A stretch of DNA of 64,000 bases from Leptidea sinapis (lineage: Eukaryota; Arthropoda; Insecta; Lepidoptera; Pieridae), in assembly GCF_905404315.1 (NCBI RefSeq), contig NC_066265.1:89501-153500 (forward strand), written 5' to 3'. Within the stretch, counting starts at the first letter, position 1; the number at the start of each line of letters is the position of its first letter. The notes under the pieces were generated by a model, which saw nothing but the letters and a program-made list of their open reading frames with translations, was not told where the DNA came from and searched no databases. The position numbers and the translations under genes were made by a program. This document shows positions 11,910-21,543 of this stretch, one piece after another.

Positions 11910-12262
11910 AGTTTTGTGCACCTTGTCTGCCCTCACTCTTGGAAAACACGTCCAGATGTTTCTGGGGAAGAACCGAAGAAGAGGAGGAAAAAATCTATTT
12001 TTCGACTGAAATAGACTATAAAACTACTTTTTTTGAATTGTAATGCTGTGCACTACATCTGCCTCCTTCGTTTAAGACCACTCCCAGATTTTTCTGGTGA
12101 GGCTACGAAGTAGGAGAAGGAAAAATTTAATTTGCGCCTAAACAGGTTCGTCAATCCAAAATTATTAATAACGATCAAGAGCCCCTCGTTAATACGCATC
12201 TTTTGAGACCCATCACAGAATTTTTGGTCAAGGCCTCGAAGTAGGAGAGGCAAAAAAAACAA
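11910..12262 (+). repeat. Degenerate 3-unit repeat in the distal 5' UTR of A2
   Basis: Three diverged units, roughly 120-130 bp apart, share the order TCTGCCYTC / CCAGATTTTTCTGG-like / ACGAAGTAGGAGAAGG / poly-A-rich. Clear anchors are CGAAGTAGGAGA at about 12,105 and 12,237 and a weaker GAAGAAGAGGAGG at about 11,975. They are unrelated to the C-rich repeats further downstream. Confidence 0.6.
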
Positions 12263-12738
12263 TATCCTGGTGTGAGCCATCAGCCATTCGAAGAGTCCGA
12301 CGGGATCCAAGGGTACCAGAAGATCGGCCGCGACGAGCTCTTTACGAAGACACGAATCAACAGTAATTTTAATTAATTTTTAACCATAAACCAGCCTTTT
12401 TTCGTTTTGTAAGTAAAAAATTTTAAATTTGTAATTAATTAAAATTAACTCTTAAATTAATTGTGTGGTACTGCTAGAAAGAGCTCTTTACGCTCTTTTC
12501 AGGCAAGCTGACGTACCTTATTATACTAAAGTACAAACATCATTACCAAGTTATATTTTGCGGCTTATAACTGCAAAATATAGGTTGGTAAAATTTTGTG
12601 TTCCGAAATACGGCTAAGGGTGACACGTTTTAGTTTCAATTTAATTAAATTTAATTAATTTTTAGACAATAGATTGCCAAAACATACAAAAAAACTTCAA
12701 ATAGTCATAACACCCGTCCTAGTTGACTCAGACCCTTC

Positions 12739-13250
12739 GAGTTTGGGTTCCAACAGATCCTTTCCTCGAGCCCCCTCCACCAAAATCCCAAAAAACCCTA
12801 AACACACTTCCATAGGCCGACTCCCGAAACCTTCCCCCCTCACCCCAAATTTTCGACTTCACCCCCTCAGTGGCTAACTTTGGCCCCTGTGCTCCCAGAC
12901 CCCCCAAGTTTGGGCTCAAACGAACCCTCTCATTGAGAGGAACAGTTTGGCCCCGACGGATTTTCCCTCAGACCTCCCCCTCCCCCAAAATCCCAAAAAA
13001 CCCTAAACACACTTCCATAGGCCGACTCCCGAAACCTTCCCCCCCTCCCCCCAAATTTTCGACCTCACCCCCTCAGTGGCTAACTTTTGTTCCCTTTACG
13101 TTAGACCCCCCGAGTTTGGGCTCAAACTGTCAGTCTTCTCGAGAGGAACTTCTCGAGTTTGGCCCCCACAGATTTTCCCTCCGACCACCCTCCTCCCTAG
13201 AATCTCAAAATCTCAAAAAAACACCTCCAAAGACCGACTTCTGACTAAAA
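12739..13250 (+). repeat. C-rich tandem repeats in the proximal 5' UTR of A2
   Basis: Units start near 12,739, 12,906 and 13,112 with (G/A)AGTTTGGGYTCAAAC. They match the units of A1 but are fewer within the visible span, so repeat number varies between copies of the family. Confidence 0.8.
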
Positions 13251-13339
13251 ATCTTATACAATCCGAAATGGTACTTTGTAGAACCCCTACAAAAACTCCA
13301 AACTCGTTTGAGAGCGAAGAGCAAAAGTCACCGCCCAAA

Positions 13340-14548
13340 ATGGGAACAACATATAAAAACAGACTTACCGAAGCTGCGGCGCTACAGCAGAGCGCCATTC
13401 TCCAACTAGACTCAGCGAGAAATTTGAAGGGAGAGATTAAAACTGCAGTTTTGTCTGCAGTGAAACGACTCTATACACTAGTTAAAGAGGCAGACGGGAC
13501 GGCGAGTAACAAAAACGAAAAACAAACCAACATAACAACTAACGTAGATTTCACACTAGAACCAAGAATCGACAGGCTAGAAGAACACCTTAACAAATTA
13601 GAAAGAGAAACAAATAAGCTGGAGGGAGTCAGAAGAGAACTAGAGAGACAAACCATGAACAACATAGAGGCACTTGATCACAAGGGCAAGGAAATAGTGT
13701 CCAGGATAGAACAGGAGACGGGTAAGATGATAGCAACGTACGCGAGTGTTACAGCGGGCCAAAAACCAACAACACCACAAAACGTCGCGTACCGTAAGGA
13801 GCCACAAATACAAGAGCAGATGCACTCGATCATAATAAAATCTTCTAACCCAGAAACCAGCGGGGAGATAATCGAGCGCATCCGAACCACCGTAGAGGCC
13901 AAAAATACAGGTATAAATATTGATCGCATCCGGAAAATCAAAGACCAAAAAGTCGTGGTAGGGTATAACACAACGGCGCAGCTAGATAGGGTAAAGGACC
14001 GATTAAAGGCTGATTCTGTGCTCACCGTCGAAACGCTTCGAGGTGTACTGCAGATCAACACTGATGAAGACATAGTTACCTCTGTAAAGAATCAGAACAA
14101 GGGCTTATTTAAAGATCTACGCCCAGAAGACAAAAGAGTCTCGGTCCGATACAGAAGGAAGACACGAAACCCACATACAAATAACATTGTGCTTCAGGTC
14201 TCCCCCCAGGTGTGGAAGATACTAACTCAGATAGGAAGGGTCCACATAGATCTACAGAGAGTCGAAGTATTAGACCAATCACCACTGGTGCAATGCTCGA
14301 GATGTCTAGGCTATGGCCACGGGCGAAGACACTGCAAAGAAGAAGAAGATCTGCCCTGCGCCTGTGCCCACTGCGGCGGACCCCATATGCGTAATGATTG
14401 TCCAATATATTAAGCAGCGGAAAGACCTACCTGCATAAATTGTAAGAAGGCGAACATCGAGAGGCACGATCATGGAGCGTTCGACTCACAGTGCCCAATA
14501 AGAAAGAGGTGGGACACCCTGGCCAGAAGGTCGGTAGCGTATTGCTAA
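13340..14548 (+). pseudogene. ORF1 (Gag-like) of TRAS-like A2, stop near the C-terminus
   Basis: Same protein as the A1 ORF1, starting MGTTYKNRL at 13,340; the frame is open further upstream to 13,076, but through repeat sequence. It lacks the TGA that breaks A1. It has its own lesions: a 27-bp in-frame deletion near 14,035 that removes part of a conserved segment (EAKDPLVVL in A1), and an AAA-to-TAA change at 14,411-14,413 that cuts off the last knuckle. The second knuckle (CAHCGGPHMRNDC) is intact. The residual frame ends at TAA 14,546-14,548, then one G, then the GTG of ORF2. Confidence 0.88.
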
Positions 14549-14549
14549 G

Positions 14550-17500
14550 GTGGCCAACGGCTTTGACAGACCGCTAAAAATAATAGAGGCTAACTTACAG
14601 AGGTCGACCCTTGCTACTGAAGAACTAATAATGGAGGCAAAGAAGCGACGAGCAGCAATAGCTTTAATCCAGGAGCCATACGTGGGGTCTATTGGCAGGA
14701 TGAAGTCCTATACGGGAGTCAGGATTTACCAAGATAGCAGCGCAGCCGAAGGTCCTAATAAAGTGGCTATTGCAGTATTTGACGATGACATCCAAGTCGT
14801 GCAATACCCTACTCTCACTTCCGCAAATATCCTACCTATAGGTCTGCGCACAGCAAAAGGTGTGGTGAACCTGGTTTCGGTCTATTTTGAACCCAGTCCA
14901 AGCCCGATAATACCCTACATTGGAAGACTTGAACACGTCCTGAAACATCTCTCTAATAAAATCATCGTTGGAGGAGACGTCAACGCAAAGAGCCCCTGGT
15001 GGGGATGCGACGCGCCCGATGAAAGAGGTGAAGAAATTGAAGCCACACTTGATGGCATGAGCCTGGAAGTCATAAACCACGGTAGGGAGCCAACCTTCGA
15101 CACAATCAGAGGTAACATTAGGTACACAAGCTATGTTGATATCACGGCCGCCACTCACGATCTCCTTGGTCTTATTGAAGACTGGAGGGTGGATTGTGAT
15201 GTGACTGGTTCTGATCACAACGCCATCACCTTTACTCTTAATTCGAAACTCACAAGAAATAATGGCATACACAGCACAACTAGGTTTTATAATACCCGGA
15301 ACGCGGACTGGATCCATCTTCGCTCGAAGATTTGCCAGTCGCTTTCCGAGCGCAACATCTCCTTAGAACACAAACAACATACACTCCACAAATGAATTGG
15401 AAAACACACTCAAGATGAACTTCATGACCCGCCTTTTACGCATACGGAGTTATTTGAATGCGTAGCAAGCTTTAACCCAAAGAAAGCTCCGGGAGGAGAC
15501 GCGCTCACTGCTGACATTTGCGGAAATGCTATCGCTGCCAACCCCGATGTCTTTTTGCCCTTGTGAATCAATGTCTTGCACTGAGTTACTTCCCCGTGCA
15601 GTGGAAGAAGGCAGCCGTAATCATTCTGCGGAAACCGGGCAGGGATAATTATACACAGCCAAAATCGTTCCGACCTATCGGACTGCTGCCTATCTTCGGT
15701 AAAATCTTAGAAAAAATGCTCGTAAGTCGTCTTAACTTTTACCTCGTCGCCAGGCTCTCCGTGAATCAATATGGATTTGTACCACAGCGTGGAACTGAGG
15801 ACGCACTGTACAAACTCACAAACCACATAAGGGAAGGTGTTAAAAACAAAAAGATTGTCACCCTCATATCCTTGGACATAGAAGTCGCCTTTGATAACGC
15901 ATGTGGCCCGCCATCAGGATAAGGTTGGCAGAAGAAGGCTGTCCCGTCAACTTAAGACGCCTAATCGATAGCTATCTACACCAGAGAGAAATAAGGTTGC
16001 TCTATGGAGGTGCCGCTATTACCAGGACAACGAGTAAGGGCTGCGTCCAAGGTTCTATCGAAGGACCTATACTCTGGGACCTCCTACTAGACTCACTCAC
16101 TCCTACTAGACAGCAGTTGGACGCCATGAACATTTATTCCCAGGCCTTCGCCGACGATATAGCCCTCGTTTTTACAACCAACAGCTCTCTTGAAACGGAA
16201 CTGAAAGCTAATAAAGCTCTGGAACATGTCCGAAGCTGGGGGATGCAAAACAAACTAAATTTCGCTCCAAACAAAACAAAAGCAATGATAATCACAAATC
16301 GGATAAAATATGAAACACCTAGACTAGTAATGGGAGGCTCACTCATCGAAATCACAGATAGCATAAAGATATTAGGATTAATAATTGATAACAAATTAAC
16401 GTTTAATAAACACACTATCTCAGTAAGTAAAAAAGCCATAGAAATTTATAAACGCGTTGCAAAAACAGCCAGGGTGAGTTGGGGACTGGACTCAAAAATT
16501 ATTAGAACCATTTATACTGCTGTAATTGAGCCAATTATGCTATACGCTGCAAGTTCATGGTTTCCAGCTGCGAATAAAATATACATTAAGCAGAGACTCG
16601 ATACTGTACAGAGAGGATTCGCAGCTAAGATCAGCAGATCGTACCGCGCCATCTCCCTCAACTCATTGAGAATTATCGCGGGTTTACTCCCGCTCGATCT
16701 GCGCGTTCAGGAGGAAGCACTATTATACCAGCTGAGAAAGGGTCACATTGAATGGGATGATCTGAAAGGCGCGGAGGTTGAACGCAAGACTGCATTCGAA
16801 GATATCCCGCACCCAGCAGACGCACCAAAAATTTCATTTCGAATCCTGGGCAACGAAGAGCTGGAAGCAGACAGCGAAACTCCCGAAACTGTCCATATAT
16901 ATACAGACGGCAGTAAGACACTGGACGGTGTGGGGGCGGCGGTGACGCTCTGGAGAAATCAATGCGAGTTAGGAGCTCATAAATTACCACTTGCCCATTT
17001 CTGCAGTGTTTATCAAGCAGAGCTGGTCGCTCTAAACAAGGCAGTGCAGTTGGCAACAAAGCGAAATGGGACCGGCTTTAACATTTACAGTGACTCAAGG
17101 TCTGCGCTTGACGCGGTAGCGGGAACCCGCTCCCTCAATCCTCTCGCCACAGAGATCCGTGATATGTTGAGGTCCAATCCTCACAAGGAGATTAAGCTTT
17201 TCTGGGTCAAAGCACATGCGGGAAGGGAGGGAAATGAGCGAGCGGACGAGTTGGCAAAGAAAGCTGCCAGCAATGTTAAGTTAAGGCCGGTCTATGATCG
17301 CTGCCCACTGTCGCACCTCAAACGCATCATAAGAGCAGGAACACTGCATAAGTGGCACACCAGATATAATAACACATCTACAGGTAAAATCACAAAAATA
17401 TTCCTTCCGGATGCAATTGCAGCATATAGAATCCTAAGTACCGTTGAACCTAACTACGTTCTGACGCAGGTCCTCACTGGTCATGGGGGCTTCTCAGAAT

Positions 17501-17769
17501 ATTTGTATAGGTTTAAATGCAAAAGCACTCCTACATGCCCATGCGGGCATCATGAAGAGTCCGTGCCTCACATACTAATCGATTGTCCGATATATGGTTA
17601 TGAGAGGCATGAGCTAACGCAAAAACTAAAAGACAAACAATTAGAAATACATACCATAGCCGATATCATGGCGGACAAAAAAGCTAGGCCCATATTTCTA
17701 GAATTCTGTTTAAGAATAGCCAAAAAAGTAATTAAAAAAACAAAACAAGATAATTCACTAACACCCTAA
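14550..17769 (+). pseudogene. ORF2 (endonuclease-RT-RNase H-zinc finger) of TRAS-like A2, broken
   Basis: The endonuclease runs 14,570-15,260. A 2-bp loss near 15,370 and a deletion of about 485 bp near 15,412 (relative to A1) remove the linker between endonuclease and RT. The RT has 1-bp deletions near 15,558 and 15,903 and a 9-bp insertion near 16,100; its active site FADD is at 16,147-16,158. From 15,901 a single open frame of 622 codons holds the rest of RT, a complete RNase H (16,900-17,270; YTDGSK, YQAEL, YSDSRS, HAGREGNERAD) and the terminal finger (CPCGHHEESVPHILIDC, near 17,537-17,590). This is the copy that shows how the A family ends. Confidence 0.9.
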
Positions 17770-18150
17770 CGGCTCAAAAAATCGGAACGAAACCGTGTAT
17801 GAAAATAAGTTAGAATAAGTAAAAATAATTAATGTAGTATAAAGTAATCAATATACTTGTTATCCACTTATTTAAAATTAGAATATTAAATATTGTAATT
17901 AGAATTAGAATAAAAACTTCGCATAAGAAGTTAGTCGAAACAATTGTATAAAATAAGACTCTTTAATATTGTTATAAGATAAGAATCAAACGTGTGTTAG
18001 AAGAAGTTAAGTATTATGTTGTAATAAATAAGACTCTTAAATATTGTTATTTTGATTAAAACTAAACATGTATTAGAAGTAAGTTAGAATAAGTAACATT
18101 GTGATGATCAATAAAAACCCCACAAGTTGTTTCACTTTAGCTCGAAATCC
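17770..18150 (+). other. 3' UTR of TRAS-like A2
   Basis: AT-rich non-coding stretch. A phrase of about 70 bp containing TAAGACTCTTWAATATTGTTAT recurs at about 17,957 and 18,029, so it holds a short internal duplication. Nothing else was recognised. Confidence 0.6.
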
Positions 18151-18154
18151 ACGG

Positions 18155-18202
18155 CCCGGGGATAACCTCGCCCGGGGGGTAGGTTATTAGGCAAAAAAAA
18201 AA
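18155..18202 (+). promoter_or_regulatory. 3'-terminal hairpin plus GGTAGG and A-tract of element A2
   Basis: CCCGGG at 18,155-18,160 and CCCGGG at 18,171-18,176 can pair across a 10-nt loop and are followed by GGGTAGG, about ten bases and an A-tract that meets CCTAA. An alternative stem is ATAACCT (18,162-18,168) with AGGTTAT (18,181-18,187). It has the same architecture as B and D. Confidence 0.6.
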
Positions 18203-18234
18203 CCTAACCTAACCTAACCTAACCTAACCTAACC
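18203..18234 (+). repeat. Telomeric CCTAA tract between A2 and C
   Basis: Six CCTAA units and a partial one, directly between the poly(A) of A2 and the 5' end of element C. Confidence 0.94.
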
Positions 18235-18873
18235 GGTCTTGACCAAACTACCGTGTCGACAACGTATTGCTCCTTGTTAAAAAATAAAATCAGTGGTAAA
18301 AAGTGATCGTATCGTTGAAAATTGCTACAGTGTCTCACTAGTGCTCAATACACCAGGATTAGTGTTGGTGAAAGTTTTGTGCAGCGCGCTCCGAAGATAC
18401 GGGCCCTGGACTTTGTGTCAACTGCCCCGAGTTGTCGCTGCAGCAATCAAGAAACGCTACACTAATTCCTGTAGCGCTGATCGAGATCTGCCTACCGCTC
18501 CAAGTTTGGTAAAAATCGGACGTCGGATTGCGGAGATATTGAGGGATAAAGGTGCATTCCATAACCTCAACGGCGTTGTATGGGAGAAGGAAGCACGCGA
18601 CACCACGCGGTCTGGAAAATTTTAGACAGCCCGTGCAACATTGACATCTGACAGCCGTCACCCTGAAATACTCTGCACCACTGATACACCAACCAGTGAA
18701 AATATAGATCCGACAAACGGAACAAGGCAGTCGTCTAAATACACCGCGACAAACACCTGAGGCCTGAGGTACACCCTATAACGTATAATCCTGCACCCTT
18801 ACTTACCATTAACGCCCTGGTTATCTCCATGTACTAACCCACTTAATCTCCCCCCACCCCACCCCACCCCCTT

Positions 18874-19905
18874 TTGTTTTTTCTAACAAAACTAATTACA
18901 CCTAAACATCACCCCATCCAATTAGAGGTCGCTAACATGAAGAGACGCCACGCAGAGGACATCTCGAGGAGGGAGTCCAGCCACACGGAGCAGGTCATGC
19001 TCCTTACGCAGCGGCTGGAGAGGGCGGACGTGAGTGGACAGACTGCGGAGTTGCGAAAGGAGCTGGAGGCACTTCGCAAAATAGTCGAATTTGACCTTAT
19101 CCAGCAGGTCAAACTGTTCCCCTCTCCACCCGCAGCGGACCTGGGCTCCCTGCTGGGAGAATTAAAATCAATGCGTGAGGAGGCAACTAACATGCTTGCT
19201 GAGGTGCGAGCTCTGGGGGCTAAAACAGCAGTGGATCCCACTAAAACCGGAGCAAGGGTCGATGGCGTCCGCCAAGTTCGCAACCAGCGAGTTGTTCTGA
19301 CATGTGCGTCGAGGGAGGAGGTGGAATTCGTAACTACTAGGCTCAAGAGCAACCCGGAACTTACATTTCAGGAAGCTAAGGGGAGAAATCCACTTATCAT
19401 TATCAAAGACGTACTGGCAGATCTCAAGGACGAAGACGTCCTTGGGGCATTAAAGGCCCAAAACAAAATGATATTTTCCGGGCTCTCCGAAGAAGAGCAG
19501 TCAATCGAGATTAAGTTCCGTCGAAGAAACCGAAACCCGAACATTAACCACATTGTGATGCGAGTTGCTCCAAAGCTGTGGCAGCGACTGACAGCCGAAG
19601 GTTCTGTCCACATTGACCTCAAGCGGTCAAACGTGGAGGACTTCTCGCCTGTCATCCAATGTACCCGATGTCTTGGCTTCGGGCACGGACGACGTAATTG
19701 CAAAGAGACTGCCAGCCTCTGCAGCCACTGTGGAGGCCCTCATCTACGACACGACTGCCCTCACTACCTTGTGGGAGAACAGCCGTGTTGCTCTAATTGT
19801 CGGGCCGCAGGTCTCTAAAGGACAGACCACGGGGCCTTCAGTGACGAATGTCCGGTCCGTCGCAAATGGGATTCGATTGCCCGCATGAGCGTGGCATATT
19901 GTTGA
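18874..19905 (+). pseudogene. ORF1 (Gag-like) of element C, internally deleted
   Basis: Homologous to B ORF1 from the coiled coil onward (QLEVANMKRRHAEDIS at about 18,918). The N-terminal part, about 300 bp in B, is missing, so no convincing start codon remains. A second deletion removes the segment between the coiled coil and VDPTKTG (near 19,230). The knuckles CTRCLGFGHGRRNC and CSHCGGPHLRHDC are intact. A TAA at 19,816-19,818 falls before the third knuckle; the frame then continues to TGA 19,903-19,905 (ending VAYC like the other families). The central RNA-binding region looks well kept. Confidence 0.82.
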
Positions 19906-20788
19906 AAGTTATTATTTTAAAAACAATCTAATAATTATTATGGGCTATTAATTATCAAATAATTTAAATAAATGTAAGTTCATCTTTTAAAATAATAATA
20001 TAATATCTATGTCATTGCCTTGTAATAAATTTATAGTCACATTAATCAAATAAATCATGTGAAAAATTTAGTGTAAAGCACTGATTATATCTAATTAATT
20101 ATTATAACTATGTAATGATATGGCATAAATTCACATACTATAGCAACCTACTGGAATTTTAGTATCATAATAATATTAGTAGTCGTTATTCACTGTAATA
20201 ATATTAATTTAATTACTTATATTAAAAATATTGTGTAGAATAGATATTGAAATTGTTAATAGTATTGTATTTTAAATATTACAATACTTATTGTATATAC
20301 TTATAAACAAGCCTCCTAAGTTGTAACTGTGAAATAATTTAATGCATAATGCAATAATAATAATGTAATTAATTAACTGTATCACATAAAGCACTAAGTT
20401 GTAAGAACTGATTATATCCAATTAATGATTATTATTATTAAATAAATAACGTTAGCATAAATATTATAATAACTCAGTGAAAAGTGTTAGCATCATTAAA
20501 AGAATAATTGTTGTTCGTTGTATATTAAAGGCAATTCCTTAAAGAAATGAAACGTTTAAATAGATCACAGTTCATGGAAGTAAAGGCAAAGTAAACCAAT
20601 TTGTTAAATATACATTTAAATTTGTAATAGTAGTAAATATAGACATAAGTGATTGAATAGTTAATAGTACTGTATAAATAAATAATCAAAAATTTAAATA
20701 TATTAAAACAGCGAATCGTCGTAAATAGTCTTGTAAAATACGTGGGTAAGCTCTTTTGTGTTAGATATAAGTGAACTATGCTTTCACC

Positions 20789-20831
<43 letters not shown>

Positions 20832-21486
20832 TATTAGTATAGAATATTTAAATATTATTACATATAGAATGTATTATATTATAATCGTACGTATCGAATT
20901 AACGGAAATGCTATCACATCTATGTCCATAGATGGACCAAGCATACCCATGCCGATGATATTAAGTGTTATGTACATAATTAACTTTTTAGACCTACGTA
21001 AAAATTAAATTGTGTATTTATACGTAATCTTTATATTTTGTATTTCATTAGGGTAGCCGCCACGTATAAAAAAATGTACTATTAATAATAAAAAAAAAAG
21101 TCGAAATGGCACTCTTATTTTCAATTAATCATTTAGAAATTATTGTCATTGTCAATGTTCGTTACTAGTAAATGTATTATATCTTTTGTCTAAATATTTA
21201 TATAGTGAAAACGTTACGTATATGTAAATATATTGTTTATATTAATCATTGTCAAATTTCAGTATGAATGTATAAGTATCATGTAAGAAACAAAGTTTGC
21301 AAGTTAGCGACTCTATTGTATAAAATTAATTGATCAGCAAGATCTTAACAAATAAGGTATCATAAACATTAGCTATATTCTTAACGTGATCAGCACAAAA
21401 ATCTAGGTAATTTCAAAAACAGGATCACAATTCCTTCCGCGTGATGGGAGGACAGCACAGGGAGACATCATCCCTTGGTGGGTGCT

Positions 21487-21495
<9 letters not shown>
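19906..21495 (+). other. Long AT-rich 3' region of element C, no ORF2
   Basis: 1.6 kb of strongly AT-rich sequence with no coding frame of note in any direction and no similarity to the ORF2 of B, A, D or F that I could see. It contains a (TA)n microsatellite. A 3'-terminal hairpin-like GGGA...TCCC (about 21,459-21,473) followed by TTGGTGGGTGC lies shortly before the A-tract, loosely recalling the 3' ends of A2, B and D. Confidence 0.6.
20791..20828. repeat. (TA)n microsatellite
   Basis: About 18 TA dinucleotides in a row inside the AT-rich 3' region of element C. Confidence 0.95.
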
Positions 21496-21518
<23 letters not shown>

Positions 21519-21525
21519 AACTCAA

Positions 21526-21543
21526 ACCTAACCTAACCTAACC
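21526..21543 (+). repeat. Telomeric CCTAA tract between C and H
   Basis: Three CCTAA units. On the left they follow the A-tract of C (plus strand). On the right they meet the T-rich end, that is the minus-strand poly(A), of element H. Confidence 0.92.

Larger units (their letters stand above)
11653..18202 (+). mobile_element. TRAS-like non-LTR retrotransposon, copy A2, full-length ends
   Basis: Bounded by a CCTAA tract on the left and poly(A)-CCTAA on the right. It has a long 5' UTR (11,653-13,339) with two sets of tandem repeats, ORF1 (13,340-14,548), ORF2 (14,550-17,769), a 3' UTR and a terminal hairpin. Unlike A1 it has both ends, so it defines the family's boundaries. It carries an ORF1 stop, a deletion of about 485 bp in ORF2 and several small indels. 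The flanking repeats fit insertion between C and T on the CCTAA strand, as described for TRAS. Confidence 0.92.
18235..21520 (+). mobile_element. TRAS-related element C with ORF1 only
   Basis: It begins after a CCTAA tract and ends in an A-tract of about 25 bases (21,496-21,520) followed by CTCAAACCTAACC. Its 5' UTR (18,345-18,640) is homologous to that of B, and its ORF1 is related to B's ORF1. After the ORF1 stop there is no trace of endonuclease, RT or RNase H; instead 1.6 kb of AT-rich DNA runs to the poly(A). It could be a non-autonomous Gag-only element, or a copy that lost ORF2 and picked up other DNA. Telomeric repeats at both ends argue that it moved as one unit. Confidence 0.72.
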
